Assembly (NCBI GenBank): GCA_025055255.1
Contig: JANWYI010000006.1
Coordinates: 38,595-102,594 of the forward strand
Source: Anaerolineae bacterium
Lineage (GTDB): Bacteria; Chloroflexota; Anaerolineae; Aggregatilineales; UBA2796
Length of the DNA: 64,000 nucleotides
Direction of reading: 5' to 3'
Below, piece by piece: positions 1-10,601 of this stretch. The notes under the pieces are model-generated. The model worked only from the letters and a program-made list of their open reading frames with translations. It was not told where the DNA came from and did no database searches. The translations under genes and the position numbers were made by a program. Position 1 is the stretch's first letter. Each line of letters begins with the position of its first letter.

Positions 1-1
1 C

Positions 2-205
2 TTTCAGGTCAACACAGCCGCGCGTGAGCTGGTCAGCGGCTTTCCGCTAGAGCGCGCCCACTTGTGGTATCAGACGCTCGTCACGCCGACAGGTCGCCGC
101 ATCGGCGCACAGCGCTTGGCTTTCTATGAACAAGTTCTGGCACAAATCGAAGCTGAGATCGTCACAGAAGACCCATACCCTGAACGCGAGCCCCAAGACA
201 CCTGA
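2..205 (+). CDS. 3' end of a truncated CDS (C-terminus ...[67 protein letters not shown]), function unknown
   Basis: Open frame from the window edge to TGA at 203-205; not in the ORF track because it has no start in the window. Confidence 0.55.
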   Translation, partial: FQVNTAARELVSGFPLERAHLWYQTLVTPTGRRIGAQRLAFYEQVLAQIEAEIVTEDPYPEREPQDT

Positions 206-1940
206 GCACGCGGCGCACAGCGCGCTCGCCCTTGTCCTGAGCGCGCTCTTCCTTGCTGCGCTCGCTTGCGATCTGACGCCTGGCATCCCTGTCACGCCGA
301 CTCTTGCGCCGACTCTGCTGCTCTCTCCTAGCCCGACTGCAATTGCCTTACAACCTAGCCCGACTGCCACACCAAGCATCACGCTGACGCCGACTGTCAC
401 ACCAACAGCCACGCCGACCGTCACGCCGTCACCGACATTCACGCCGACTGCCACACCAAGCGTCACGCCGACGCCAACTGTCACACCAACAGCCACACTG
501 ACCGTCACGCCGTCACTGACAGCCACGCCGACTGCCACACCAAGCGTTACGCCGACACCAACTAGTCAACCAACTGTTACACCAACAGCCACGCTGACTG
601 TCACGCCGTCACTGACAGCCACGCCGACTGCCACACCAAGCGTTACGCCGACACTGACTAGTCAACCAACTGTCACACCAACAGCCACGCTGACCGCCAC
701 AGGCACGTCCACGCCTTCAGCTACGCCAACTTTGGCGCTGACCCTATTTGTGACGCCTGCATCGCCAACTGCCACAGCCTCGCCAACTGTGCGCATCCTG
801 ATTTTGCCGCCGCCGACTCAGCCTGCCACGCGCACGCCTGCGCCAACGATCATCATCTTCCTGCCCACTGTAGCGACTGTTGCGCCGCTCAGCACGCAGA
901 CGCCGTTGCCGGCGCCTTTCCTGCCAACTGCCACGCCCGTACTGCCTTTGCCAACGCCGTTCATCGTGGCGATTCGCGGCGGCGCTTTCGCCATCATCGG
1001 CGGCGATACGCTCCAAATTCCGCCAAGTGAGCAAGTCCGCGCCTTTGACATCAGTCCAACAGGTCGAAGTGCCGTGATCGATCAAGATGGACGCCTGTTC
1101 ATTGACGGCGTGCCGTACGACGGCAACGGCAAGCACGTCAATCAGCGCTTTGTCGCGGCGCGCTGGTCGCAAGACGGCAGCTATCTCGCCTACATTGTTG
1201 AGACACCAAATGCTGAGGCACAGCGCCTCGATCCTGTGCGTGCCAATGATGACGGCGTCTGGGTTGTTACGCAAGGCGGCGCGCCGCGCCATGTGCTGCG
1301 CAACCATTACATCGAAGGCTCAAACGAATATCCTTTCCGCGTAGCGCGCAGTCTAGCTTGGGCAGATGATGAAGATGCGATACTTGTCAACGTCACAGTC
1401 AGCGGCGGCGCGTCTGCCACCATCTTGACTGGGCGCAGCCGCTTTGCCAATGAACGCATGGACGGCTTGTTTGACATCTTGCCATTCACTGGCACAGCTT
1501 GGCTGCCCAGAGGCGTCGGCTGGATTGCTACGACGTTGCCAACTGAGGCGCGCGGCGTGCAGCTCGGCATCGTGGATCGCTATACAGCTGCCTTCACGCC
1601 GATTTTTGACGGCGCGGCGCTCGGCTTGTGGATGCAAGACGGCGCGCAACTACCTGATGGACGCTATGCCTTTCTGGGCAGACCATCACCTGATGGACGC
1701 AACCGCGAAGGCGGCAACAACCTGCGGCTCTACGCGGGCTATCCAACTGAGACGCCTTATCCGCTCAGCGCTCCACTGGAAGGCGAAGTCGTGCGTGCAG
1801 AGTGGAGTCCGAGTCGCTTGGCGCTCTACGTCCAAACTAGGCAGGCAGACGGCACAGTGCGTAACTTTGTGCTGGACGCGCTGAGCGGCGCGCGCCAAGA
1901 ATTGCCACGCGGCGCTTTGTCCATCACATGGCGCAACTAA
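126..1940 (+). CDS. Secreted lipoprotein-like protein: N-terminal hydrophobic segment with lipobox-like LAALAC, long Pro/Thr-rich repeat linker, C-terminal beta-propeller-like domain
   Basis: 604 aa [14 protein letters not shown] repeats; PD40-like motifs ([12 protein letters not shown]). Start is uncertain because it overlaps the upstream CDS by 80 nt. Confidence 0.75.
   Translation: MNKFWHKSKLRSSQKTHTLNASPKTPEHAAHSALALVLSALFLAALACDLTPGIPVTPTLAPTLLLSPSPTAIALQPSPTATPSITLTPTVTPTATPTVTPSPTFTPTATPSVTPTPTVTPTATLTVTPSLTATPTATPSVTPTPTSQPTVTPTATLTVTPSLTATPTATPSVTPTLTSQPTVTPTATLTATGTSTPSATPTLALTLFVTPASPTATASPTVRILILPPPTQPATRTPAPTIIIFLPTVATVAPLSTQTPLPAPFLPTATPVLPLPTPFIVAIRGGAFAIIGGDTLQIPPSEQVRAFDISPTGRSAVIDQDGRLFIDGVPYDGNGKHVNQRFVAARWSQDGSYLAYIVETPNAEAQRLDPVRANDDGVWVVTQGGAPRHVLRNHYIEGSNEYPFRVARSLAWADDEDAILVNVTVSGGASATILTGRSRFANERMDGLFDILPFTGTAWLPRGVGWIATTLPTEARGVQLGIVDRYTAAFTPIFDGAALGLWMQDGAQLPDGRYAFLGRPSPDGRNREGGNNLRLYAGYPTETPYPLSAPLEGEVVRAEWSPSRLALYVQTRQADGTVRNFVLDALSGARQELPRGALSITWRN
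440..700 (+). repeat. Tandem minisatellite encoding Pro/Thr linker (approx. 96-nt higher-order unit, [30 protein letters not shown])
   Basis: Near-identical consecutive 96-nt units seen by eye within the CDS. Confidence 0.7.
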
Positions 1941-3115
1941 TCGCCGCTGACGCGCATAGCTGCAAGGCGCTCTGCTGCGGCTTGCAACGTCTCATCACGC
2001 TTGCAGACGGCAAAGCGCGCAAAGTGTGCTGCAAGATGCTTATCTTCAGCGCGGTAGAAGGCGCTCGGCGGAATGCAGGCTACGCCGACTTCGCGGATCA
2101 GCCACTCAGCGAACTGTACATCGTTGCGCACGTATTCAGGCGCGACGCCGCGCCAATCCACCATGATGAAGTAGCTACCTTGCGGCGCCAGCGGCTGAAA
2201 ACCTGCGCTGCGCAACATCTCTAACAACCAATCGCGCTTGCGCTGAAATTCGGCGCGCAGCGACTCAAAATACGAATCGGGTAAGTTGAGCGCAGTGGCT
2301 GCAGCAGCTTGCAGCGGCGTCGCCACTGAATACGTAATGAATTGATGAGCGCGATTGACGCTCTCGACTAGCTCAGGCGCGCCAATTGCCCAGCCGACTT
2401 TCCAGCCTGTGGCGCTGAAGGTTTTGCCGAGGCTGCTGATGGTCAAAGTGCGATCCGCCATGCCGTCTAGTGTGGCTAGACGCACATGCTGGACGCCGTC
2501 ATAAGTGATGTGCTCATAGACTTCGTCGGTAATGGCGATGACATTGTGGCGCAGGCACAGCTCAGCGATGATCTCCAGCTCATGGCGCGCATAGCACTTG
2601 CCTGTTGGATTATGCGGCGTATTGATGATGATCGCCTTTGTGCGCGGCGTGAAAGCAGCAGCTAACTCATCAGGATCGAACGTCCAGTCAGGCGGGTAGA
2701 GGTTGACGTAGCGCGGCAACACGCCTGCCATGCGCATATTCGGCACGTAGCTATCGTAGACGGGCTGAAAGACGATGATTTCATCGCCTGGGTCGCTTAG
2801 ACCGAGAATGGCGGCGAACATCGCCTCTGTGGCGCCAGCTGTGATCAAGACGTGATCAGGCGCGACGCGCTGACCGTAAAAGCGCTCAGCATGCCGCGCA
2901 ATTGCCTCGCGCGCCTCTGGCAGACCAATGTTCGGCGCATACTGGTTCAATTGACTGCATATGGCGCGGATCGCCGCCTCTAGCACGGGCGACGGAGCGT
3001 CGAAGTCGGGCGCGCCTTGCCCAAGATTGATGGCGCCGTGTTGACGGGCAAGGCGATTGATCTCGGCGAAGATGGTCGTGCCAAACGAGGCAACGCGCTG
3101 AGCCATTCGGGACAT
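1937..3115 (-). CDS. Class I/II PLP-dependent aminotransferase
   Basis: 392 aa; [38 protein letters not shown] motifs. Confidence 0.93.
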   Translation of the reverse strand: MSRMAQRVASFGTTIFAEINRLARQHGAINLGQGAPDFDAPSPVLEAAIRAICSQLNQYAPNIGLPEAREAIARHAERFYGQRVAPDHVLITAGATEAMFAAILGLSDPGDEIIVFQPVYDSYVPNMRMAGVLPRYVNLYPPDWTFDPDELAAAFTPRTKAIIINTPHNPTGKCYARHELEIIAELCLRHNVIAITDEVYEHITYDGVQHVRLATLDGMADRTLTISSLGKTFSATGWKVGWAIGAPELVESVNRAHQFITYSVATPLQAAAATALNLPDSYFESLRAEFQRKRDWLLEMLRSAGFQPLAPQGSYFIMVDWRGVAPEYVRNDVQFAEWLIREVGVACIPPSAFYRAEDKHLAAHFARFAVCKRDETLQAAAERLAAMRVSGD

Positions 3116-3174
3116 ATGCTATTGCGATCCTTGAAAACAGAGCTGAACAGTTCGCAAAGTATAGCGCAGACGGT

Positions 3175-4233
3175 CTATCGCTGCATCCCGATTTGCCGTC
3201 CGCCGCCGAGCGGCGTCGGCGTGACAGTTGGTCTGCCACCTGAGCTTTCACTGGTCGTCCCTGCTGTCCAAGACGGACTGTAATCATTTGTGCGGCTGCG
3301 CGTCAGGTTGCGCAAGCCCGTGCCGTTCACTCGTATGGCATAAATTTCAAGGTAGCCGTCACGATCTGTAGTGAAGGCGATCCAGCTGCCATCAGGCGAC
3401 CATGTCGGCGCAAAGTTGCGCGTTTTAGCGGCATTGATCGCTGTGAGGGGCGTAACATCTCTGCCCTCAGCGGTCATGCTAAAAATTTGCAGGCTGCCAC
3501 CTTCGCCTTCCGAGACGAAGAGCAGACGTCTGCCGTCAGGCGACCAGCGCGGCGCGCTATCGGCGACCGAGTTGTTCGTCAAGCGGCGCGGACTGCCGCC
3601 GTCGGCGTTCATGACGTAAATCTCAGGCTTTCCGTCGCGCGCTGAGACGAAAGCGATGCGCCGTCCATCAGGCGACCAAGCGGGCTCGCTCTCCGCTGTC
3701 CTGGTTTGAGTCAGTCGGCGCACGTCGCTTCCATCAGCGCGCATGACGTAAATTTGCGGCACGCCGTCACGATCAGAGACAAAAGCGATCTGCCTGCCAT
3801 TCGGCGACCATGTGGGCGAGTCATCGCGGGCACGATTGCGCGTCAGGCGCACTAGCGCACCAGTCTCGATGTTCAAGGTGTAAATTTCGCGGTTGCCGTC
3901 TCGCGCAGAGACAAAGGCAATCTGTCTGCCATTCGGCGACCATGCAGGCGAGTCATCTATCGCGCTGTTGCGCGTCAGACGGCGCAGATTGTCGCCGTTG
4001 GCGTCCATCACATAAATTTCAGGGTTGCCGTTGCGCTCGGAGACGAAGGCAATGCGTCCGCGCGGCAGAGTTTGCTGAGCAAGCACGGCTTGTCCACTGA
4101 GCCATGCGACTGCGCGCTCAAACAGCTCGGCAGTCGGCGCTAGGACTGCTGCATTGCTCAGCCACAGCGCAGCTATCACAGCGCACAAAACAAGCCACAC
4201 TCTGAGAATGCTCCGCTTGCTTGAAAAGCCCAT
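3175..4233 (-). CDS. TolB-like PD40 beta-propeller protein with N-terminal signal/anchor
   Basis: Multiple about 42-aa repeats IAFVSxRDGxxEIYVMxxDGxxxRRLT...WSPDGR; start set at internal Met (MGFSSKRS). Confidence 0.88.
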   Translation of the reverse strand: MGFSSKRSILRVWLVLCAVIAALWLSNAAVLAPTAELFERAVAWLSGQAVLAQQTLPRGRIAFVSERNGNPEIYVMDANGDNLRRLTRNSAIDDSPAWSPNGRQIAFVSARDGNREIYTLNIETGALVRLTRNRARDDSPTWSPNGRQIAFVSDRDGVPQIYVMRADGSDVRRLTQTRTAESEPAWSPDGRRIAFVSARDGKPEIYVMNADGGSPRRLTNNSVADSAPRWSPDGRRLLFVSEGEGGSLQIFSMTAEGRDVTPLTAINAAKTRNFAPTWSPDGSWIAFTTDRDGYLEIYAIRVNGTGLRNLTRSRTNDYSPSWTAGTTSESSGGRPTVTPTPLGGGRQIGMQR

Positions 4234-4443
4234 GTCAACTTTTGCTCGCTCCCTTGCCTCAATTTTATGACAACTCAGGCGCAAATGAGAAATGAGCGCC
4301 TGCTGAGTAGGTTGCATAATCCAATGAGCTGCGCCACAATCAGCGCTCAGTCGAGTAGAACTCACAGCGCTTTTAACTCTCTTTTAACATGACTTCGGTC
4401 AAGTCTTAAAGCGCAGCTTGTAGAAAAGCGTGCATCGTGTCGT

Positions 4444-6411
4444 GTGAGCGAGAGGATAGGCATGGCAACCACTTCCTATGTGGCAAGCGTACGAGCTGAG
4501 ACAGCCGTCAAGCGCGTTAGCCGCAGCCGTGTACAGCTGAACGAGGCAATTCTCGGTCTGCTTTTCGTGGCGCCAGTGGCGATTGTTTCCTTTGTCTTTG
4601 AGCTGTTTCCAGTCGCCTACGGCTTCTTCATCAGCATGCAAGGCGGAGTCAACGTGCCAGAAGGCTTCGTTGGCTTGGCAAACTTCGTGCGCATCATCGG
4701 TAGCCTTGCCTACATGATCGCGCTGGCTGTTGCTGTTGTCTTTGGTTTGGTCGGCTACAGCATGTATCGGCGCGGCGTCGAGGCGACGCGCGCGGGACAG
4801 GGCAACTTTTACCGCTATTTGCCCGTTGGCTACTTGACAGCGGTCGCCACGCTGACTTTCTTCGGCGCGCTGTTCACGCTCGGCTTTGAGTACGCGCTTG
4901 TGCCACTCGCGCTCTTGCTAACAGGCGTGCTGCTCTACGCTCTGCTTCAGCCGCGCAACGGCGACCTTGAGGCTCATAACGGCGCGCACTTCCTGTTTGT
5001 GATGAACTCGTGGGGCGTCGGCTTGATGACGCTGAGCGCTGTGCTGCTGACATGGTTCACATTTTACGAGCTGCATCGCATCTCGCAGCCGCTGCTAGAC
5101 GTGCTGAGCCGCGTAGTGACAGATCGGCGCTTCAGTTACGTCTATCCGCTGTTGCCGCAAATCGCTGCGCTCTTCGGCGTCATAGCAGCCGTGACGGCAA
5201 TCTTTGTAGCACATCGCGTGCGCTTGAGCGCCGACCCAGACGCACAGCCGCGTAAGTACGGCTTCTTCGGGATCATCCGCTGGTTGTTCGCCGCTGTGGC
5301 GCTCGGCTTGATCATCTACGTGATCGGCGCACAAGACGCGCTTCAGCAAACTCTAGCGCAATTTCAGCGCGTGCCGCGCGAGACGCTGCGCGAGTTCACG
5401 CGCGTGCGCCCTGAGACGCTGATTGATACCGTCTCACAGTGGAATGAAGTCTTCACGATGCTGCTTGGCATCGGCTTGATCGGCTTGGCGTATTTCTTCT
5501 GGAGCCGCGCCAAGTACCGCGAGACGACAAGTGGCATGCTCTCAACATTGATCATCGCCATTGCGCTGATGGTCGGCGGCTGGATGTTCATCGGCGAGCT
5601 GCCGATAGCAGCCGGGCGCGGCGACACGCAATTCTATGACTCAATCATTCGCACGGCGACCTACGCCTTCCTGACCGTGCCTGTCCAGCTCTCGCTCGGC
5701 TTGCTGCTGGCTTACATGCTCTTCTATGAGGTGCGCTTTGGCAAAGGTTTCTACCGCCTGATCTTCTTCATGCCGTACATCGCGCCGACGGTCGCCACAG
5801 CCACTGTTTTCGCTATGCTCTTCTCAAACAGCCCTGACACTGGTCCGATCAACCAGATTTTGAAGGCGTTTGGCTTGCCGCCGCAAGAGTGGATGCGCAA
5901 TCCGAAGGGTGTCTTCCAGATCATCGCTGAGATCATCGGCGGACCGAACGTGCGCCTGCCAAACTTCCTGATCGGACCGAGCTTGCCGTTATTGGCGGCG
6001 ATCATCTACGCGATCTGGGTCTTCAGCGGCTACAACGCCGTGATTTTCATGAATGGCTTAGGCAACGTGCCGAAGGAGATGTTTGAGGCGGCGCAGATTG
6101 ACGGCGCCGGCCGCTGGCAGACCTTCCGCCATGTGATCTTTCCGCTCATCTCGCCGACCACGTTCTACTTGACGTTGCTTGCGATCACGGGCACTTTCCG
6201 CACCTTCACGCACGTCTGGGTGCTGCGCACGCCGGATATGCGCGGCGCGCTCGACACAACTACAGTCTACATCTACGACACGATTCTGACAGCGTCCGCC
6301 ATCAAGACTCGTCCCTACGCCGCAGCAATGTCCTTCCTGCTGTTCGGCATTATCCTGATCTTGACGCTTCTGCAAAATCGGCTGACTCGTGACAAGGTGT
6401 TCTATGGCTGA
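4444..6411 (+). CDS. Carbohydrate ABC transporter permease (MalF-type) with long N-terminal multi-TM extension
   Basis: 655 aa; C-terminal EAAxxDGAGxxxxFxxVxxP motif (MFEAAQIDGAGRWQTFRHVIFPLISP). Confidence 0.88.
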   Translation: MSERIGMATTSYVASVRAETAVKRVSRSRVQLNEAILGLLFVAPVAIVSFVFELFPVAYGFFISMQGGVNVPEGFVGLANFVRIIGSLAYMIALAVAVVFGLVGYSMYRRGVEATRAGQGNFYRYLPVGYLTAVATLTFFGALFTLGFEYALVPLALLLTGVLLYALLQPRNGDLEAHNGAHFLFVMNSWGVGLMTLSAVLLTWFTFYELHRISQPLLDVLSRVVTDRRFSYVYPLLPQIAALFGVIAAVTAIFVAHRVRLSADPDAQPRKYGFFGIIRWLFAAVALGLIIYVIGAQDALQQTLAQFQRVPRETLREFTRVRPETLIDTVSQWNEVFTMLLGIGLIGLAYFFWSRAKYRETTSGMLSTLIIAIALMVGGWMFIGELPIAAGRGDTQFYDSIIRTATYAFLTVPVQLSLGLLLAYMLFYEVRFGKGFYRLIFFMPYIAPTVATATVFAMLFSNSPDTGPINQILKAFGLPPQEWMRNPKGVFQIIAEIIGGPNVRLPNFLIGPSLPLLAAIIYAIWVFSGYNAVIFMNGLGNVPKEMFEAAQIDGAGRWQTFRHVIFPLISPTTFYLTLLAITGTFRTFTHVWVLRTPDMRGALDTTTVYIYDTILTASAIKTRPYAAAMSFLLFGIILILTLLQNRLTRDKVFYG

Positions 6412-7318
6412 CCTGACGCTTTCCACGCCTGTTGGACGCAAAAAGTCCATCAACACATTTCGCATTCTTGTGTACGTGGTGCTCAGCTTCGCCGCGCTGA
6501 TCTACATCTTGCCTTTTGCATACATGCTCGGCAAGTCGCTCCAGACGCCTTTTGAGGCAAACAGCACTACGAACATCATCCCGACGCTCGGCATCCGCTT
6601 GGAAAACTACCCCGATGTGCTGTTCGGCTCAATGGCAATCGGCGAGTCGCGGCAATTCGGCTTGTTCCTGTGGAACACAGTGCGCATTGTGTTCCTGTCA
6701 GTTGTCGGGCAGACCGTGATCAGCGTCTTGGCAGCCTACGCTTTTGCGCGCATGCGCTTTCCGGGACGTGACATCCTGTTCGGCATGTTGCTGATGACGC
6801 TGTTCGTGCCGAGCATCATCCTGCTCGTGCCAAACCTGATCGTGGTGACGCGCGTCCATCAGTTCTTCACCAGCATTCATCCGTCGCTCACATGGATGAA
6901 TAACTGGCCCTCGTTAGTCATTCCGTTCCTCTCCAATACATTCAGTATCTTCCTGCTGCGGCAATTCTTTAAGCAGATTCCTAATGAGCTGTGGGAAGCA
7001 GCGCGCGTAGACGGCGCTGGGCATTGGCGTTTCCTGACCTCAGTCGTCGTGCCAATCTCTTGGGCGCCGATTGCCACGACCGTACTTTTCTGCTTTGTCA
7101 GCACGTGGAGCGCGCTAGAGTGGCCGCTTCTGGTCACGTCTGACAACACATGGCGTCCGATTGCGGTAGCGCTCAGCTTTTTCCGCGAAGACGGCGGCAC
7201 GCGCCTGCATCTGCTGATGGCTGCCTCAGTGGTAGCGCTCCTGCCCGTCATGGTGCTATACTTCTTCACGCAGAAGCTGTTCACGCAGGGCATCACTACG
7301 TCAGGTTTGAAAGGCTAG
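6404..7318 (+). CDS. Carbohydrate ABC transporter permease (MalG-type)
   Basis: ELWEAARVDGAGHWRFLTSVVVPIS motif; overlaps the end of the upstream permease CDS. Confidence 0.92.
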   Translation: MADLTLSTPVGRKKSINTFRILVYVVLSFAALIYILPFAYMLGKSLQTPFEANSTTNIIPTLGIRLENYPDVLFGSMAIGESRQFGLFLWNTVRIVFLSVVGQTVISVLAAYAFARMRFPGRDILFGMLLMTLFVPSIILLVPNLIVVTRVHQFFTSIHPSLTWMNNWPSLVIPFLSNTFSIFLLRQFFKQIPNELWEAARVDGAGHWRFLTSVVVPISWAPIATTVLFCFVSTWSALEWPLLVTSDNTWRPIAVALSFFREDGGTRLHLLMAASVVALLPVMVLYFFTQKLFTQGITTSGLKG

Positions 7319-8296
7319 TTGGCAGATTTGACCAAGCGTATTCTTGTGACAGGCGGCGCTGGCTTCATCGGCAGCCACTTGACCGATGCCCTGATCGCGC
7401 GTGGCTATCGCGTTGTTGTGTTGGATAATCTGAGCAGCGGCAAACGCGACTATGTGAATGCCGCTGCTGACTTTGTGCAAGGCGACGTCACTGAGCCTGC
7501 GCACCTTGAGCCAATCTTCGCGCAAGGTGTGGACGCTGTGCTACACCTAGCCGCGCAAGCCTCGATCCGCCTCTCTTTTGCCGATCCGTCACATGACTTG
7601 CGCACCAACACGCTTGGCACCATCAACATCTTGCAAGCCTGTCTTGCCTACCGCGTACCGCGCTTGCTCTTTGCTAGCTCAATGACCATCTACGGCAACA
7701 GCAACCCTGTGCCAACGGCTGAGAGCGCGCCGCCTGACCCTGCCTCATACTACGCGATCACTAAGTATGCCGCTGAGCGCTACGTGCATCTCACAGCAGC
7801 GCGCCGCGACCTCGACTTCCAGTTGAACGTGACCTCATTTCGCATGTTCAACGTCTACGGCGAGCGCCAAAGCCTGACGAACGCCTATCAAGGCGTGCTG
7901 GCAATTTTCATCGGCAACGTGCTGCGTGGCGAGCCGATCACAATTCATTCTGATGGCGAGCAGTCGCGTGACTTCGTGCACATCTCAGACGTTGTCCGCG
8001 CTTGGATGGACGCGCTCGAAGAGCCTGCCACTTACGGACAAGTCATCAATCTTGGCACAGGCACGCCAACAACGGTCAATGCGCTGTGCGACGCTGTGCT
8101 GAGCGCCTTTGGCAAGGATCGCAGCAGCTATCCTGTGCGCTACGGACCGGCACAACCCGGCGACATGCGCGCCAGCGCTGCTGACATCAGCCGTGCCAAA
8201 GCGCTGCTCAACTGGCAGCCGCGCGTATCTTTCGCTGAAGGCATTCAGCACACCATTGCTTGGGCGCGCGCGCAACTAGCTGCTCCTCGCCGTTGA
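7319..8296 (+). CDS. NAD-dependent epimerase/dehydratase (UDP-glucose 4-epimerase-like), TTG start
   Basis: ILVTGGAGFIGSHL Rossmann motif; YYAITKYAAE (YxxxK). Confidence 0.92.
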   Translation: MADLTKRILVTGGAGFIGSHLTDALIARGYRVVVLDNLSSGKRDYVNAAADFVQGDVTEPAHLEPIFAQGVDAVLHLAAQASIRLSFADPSHDLRTNTLGTINILQACLAYRVPRLLFASSMTIYGNSNPVPTAESAPPDPASYYAITKYAAERYVHLTAARRDLDFQLNVTSFRMFNVYGERQSLTNAYQGVLAIFIGNVLRGEPITIHSDGEQSRDFVHISDVVRAWMDALEEPATYGQVINLGTGTPTTVNALCDAVLSAFGKDRSSYPVRYGPAQPGDMRASAADISRAKALLNWQPRVSFAEGIQHTIAWARAQLAAPRR

Positions 8297-8321
8297 CCGC
8301 TGCACTGCGAACGGTTATAAT
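8293..8321 (+). promoter_or_regulatory. Sigma70-type promoter for tRNA-Ser (TTGACC-N17-TATAAT)
   Basis: -35 at 8293-8298, -10 at 8316-8321, directly upstream of the tRNA. Confidence 0.8.
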
Positions 8322-8334
8322 CCGCATAGTCAAC

Positions 8335-8421
8335 GGAGAGGTCGCATAGTTGGTCTAGTGCGCTCGCTTGGAAAGCGAGTAGGGTGAACAGCCCTCGTGG
8401 GTTCGAATCCCACCCTCTCCG
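8335..8421 (+). tRNA. tRNA-Ser(GGA)
   Basis: GGAGAGG...CCTCTCC acceptor, anticodon loop TTGGAAA, long variable arm, GTTCGAATCC T-loop. Confidence 0.95.
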
Positions 8422-8454
8422 CACTGCTGAGACTGACTCAAGTGTGCTCCGAGC

Positions 8455-8484
8455 AAAACAGCAGACATCGGTCTGCTGTTTTTA
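8455..8484 (+). terminator. Rho-independent terminator after tRNA-Ser
   Basis: aacagcagac-atcg-gtctgctgtttttatt. Confidence 0.85.
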
Positions 8485-8647
8485 TTTCGCGCTTACTCTG
8501 CTCCCTGACCATGTAAATTCAATTGAATTGCAAATTGCTGTTCAACATTATCTGCAAAGGCAATTTAGGCAAGCGGCTACTCGACAAACAACTGTGTAGC
8601 TTGTGCGAAAATGATTTATACTTATAATTACAGTAAAAAAGGCAGAT

Positions 8648-9082
8648 ATGTCAAAAGGATGGCTTCTGATGAAACGTCTGTCCTTGCTGGTTCTTCTTTT
8701 GCTTGTTTTTCCTCTGTCCGCATGCTCAGGCGACTCGCCGGAAGCTGGCATGCGAGAGTGGTTAGAGGCTTCGTTTCAAATGAAAGGGACAAAGCTCGCT
8801 GAGCGCACGTGCAATCGCATGATTCCAATGGTGCAGAACATGGGCGCAATGCTTTCGGGCATAATTGGCGCAGGACAGCTTATTGCCCGCCAAGACCTGA
8901 TTCTACAATCTGACCTATCAGGGCTGCGCTTCGAGACGGTCTCCAGTTCGGGCAACTCGGCGCGTGTGCGCGTGAGAGGTGAGATTCGCGTTGCGATCAT
9001 GGCAGCTTTTCAGGTCGCACAGATGGATTACACGGCAGATATGGTCTTGGAGGACAATCGCTGGAAATGGTGCGGTCCGTAG
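8648..9082 (+). CDS. Small lipoprotein, function unknown
   Basis: Signal peptide with lipobox LVFPLSAC. Confidence 0.8.
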   Translation: MSKGWLLMKRLSLLVLLLLVFPLSACSGDSPEAGMREWLEASFQMKGTKLAERTCNRMIPMVQNMGAMLSGIIGAGQLIARQDLILQSDLSGLRFETVSSSGNSARVRVRGEIRVAIMAAFQVAQMDYTADMVLEDNRWKWCGP

Positions 9083-9104
9083 TAACTATGCGACACAGCT
9101 AAAC

Positions 9105-9132
9105 AAAAACGCCCTTTTACAGGGCGTTTTGC
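9105..9132. terminator. Bidirectional rho-independent terminator
   Basis: aaaaacgccct-ttt-acagggcgtttt between convergent genes. Confidence 0.82.
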
Positions 9133-9134
9133 GC

Positions 9135-10340
9135 TTAAAAGTGCTTGCGGATGTACTCAAGCGCCGCTTCCAAGATTGGATCGCCTTGCAGACGGCTGCT
9201 GCTCGGCAACTCAACCTGTATATCAGGTTGTAAGCCGCTCTGCGCGCTGCCGTGCTGCTCAATGGGCGTCTCGTTAGGTGTGTACCACGCGCCTTGCGTC
9301 ACGCGCAGCTGTGAGCCATCGCTGAGCGTGAAAAGGCGCTGAACTGAGCCTTTGCCGAAGGTGCGCTCGCCAATCAGCACAGCTCGACCGCGGTCGCGCA
9401 GCGCGCCTGCCACAAGCTCGCTCGCGCTTGCGCTGCGCCGATTGACCAAGACGACAAGCGGGACGTCCTCGGCAAAGTCGCCGTTGCGTGAGCTAAAGCG
9501 CCGCGTCTGACCGCTCGCATTTTTCTCTATGGCGATAGTGCCTTCGCCCAAGAAGAAATCAGCAATTTGAATTGCCTCATCAAGGAAGCCGCCGCCGTTG
9601 TCACGCAGGTCAAGGATCAGCGCGCGTGGCTGCTGCGCTAAAAGCGGCTCTAGCTGTACTTTGATCTCATTTGGCGCTGTGCTGGTGAACTGTGTGAAAG
9701 TCAAGTAGGCGATCTGACCGTCTAGCATCTCACTGTAGACGTTGATCTGCTGGCGCGTGACAGTCAGCGTGAGCGGCTCAGGCGCGCCGCTGCGCCGCAC
9801 GGTTAGCCTGACCTGCGTGCCAAGTGCGCCGCGCACGCGCTCGATCAGCTGATTGAACGTCCACTCAGCCGTTGACTCGCCATCTACGGCGATGATTTCG
9901 TCGCCGACTCGTCCGCCTGCCTGCTCATATGCCCAGCCGCGCCGCACTTCCGCCACGATAAAGCGCCTATCTTCGGTCTGTGCCACCACAATGCCGACGC
10001 CGCCTTGCTGCCCGCTCATGACGGCGCGCTCGCGCTCAGCGCGTTCAGGCGGCAAGAAAATTGTGTTCGGGTCTTGAAAAGTGGCAAGCAGACCGTTGAT
10101 CGCGCCATAGAGCCGTTCCTGTGCGCTCGGCTTTTGGTAGTAAAAGTGACGGTCGGTCAGTTGCCACACTTCCTCAGCAAGGCGCAAGTTGCCCTGACTG
10201 CCGCTGAGCGCCACAACATAGCCTGCTACGAAAGCGCTGAAAGCGGTCACTAAGAGCGCAGCCAGTACAACTATCAGCTGTGTGCTGCGCAGCGGCGTCT
10301 GCAGCCACGGACGCTTTTCATCTCGCTCAGACCAAAACAT
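9135..10340 (-). CDS. S41 family C-terminal processing peptidase (PDZ + protease)
   Basis: VVLVNRRSASASELVAGALRD...GERTFGKGSVQ catalytic Ser/Lys region. Confidence 0.93.
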   Translation of the reverse strand: MFWSERDEKRPWLQTPLRSTQLIVVLAALLVTAFSAFVAGYVVALSGSQGNLRLAEEVWQLTDRHFYYQKPSAQERLYGAINGLLATFQDPNTIFLPPERAERERAVMSGQQGGVGIVVAQTEDRRFIVAEVRRGWAYEQAGGRVGDEIIAVDGESTAEWTFNQLIERVRGALGTQVRLTVRRSGAPEPLTLTVTRQQINVYSEMLDGQIAYLTFTQFTSTAPNEIKVQLEPLLAQQPRALILDLRDNGGGFLDEAIQIADFFLGEGTIAIEKNASGQTRRFSSRNGDFAEDVPLVVLVNRRSASASELVAGALRDRGRAVLIGERTFGKGSVQRLFTLSDGSQLRVTQGAWYTPNETPIEQHGSAQSGLQPDIQVELPSSSRLQGDPILEAALEYIRKHF

Positions 10341-10521
10341 AGGCGTCTACGTCCCACAACAACTAACAAGTGCCAAAAGGATAGCCGTGTTGCGGCGCGT
10401 TTTCAATGGCGCATCTGATGAGGAAAGTCTGAGCGCGTCCGCTCAGTCAAATAGGCTTGCCAGAAAAAGCACTAGCGCAGTGGCAAAAAGTATGCTAGAC
10501 TTGATCGCGTTCGTGAAGCAT

Positions 10522-10594
10522 GGTGGCCGTGGTGGAGGGGTACCACGTCTGGTTGTGGCCCAGAAGGTCGAGGGTTCGAAACCCTCCGGTCACC
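10522..10594 (+). tRNA. tRNA-His(GTG)
   Basis: GTGGCCG/CGGTCAC acceptor, anticodon loop TTGTGGC, GGTTCGAAACC T-arm. Confidence 0.93.
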
Positions 10595-10601
10595 CAAGCA
10601 G

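Noticed and set aside
47-538. Minus-strand [28 protein letters not shown]...
   Set aside because: Antisense of the Pro/Thr minisatellite; Gly/Val composition is a mirror artefact of the repeat.
744-1307. Other antisense and alternate-frame ORFs of 60-190 aa throughout the track
   Set aside because: Shadow ORFs on GC-rich coding sequence, with Arg/Ser/Cys-rich compositions and no recognisable domains.
3175-4233. Regularly spaced DNA repeats resembling an array
   Set aside because: They are codon-level repeats of TolB/PD40 propeller blades (about 126-129 nt), not CRISPR or intergenic repeats.
8516-8529. Perfect palindrome AATTCAATTGAATT in an AT-rich intergenic patch
   Set aside because: Short, low-complexity AT palindrome with no second copy noticed; insufficient evidence for an operator.
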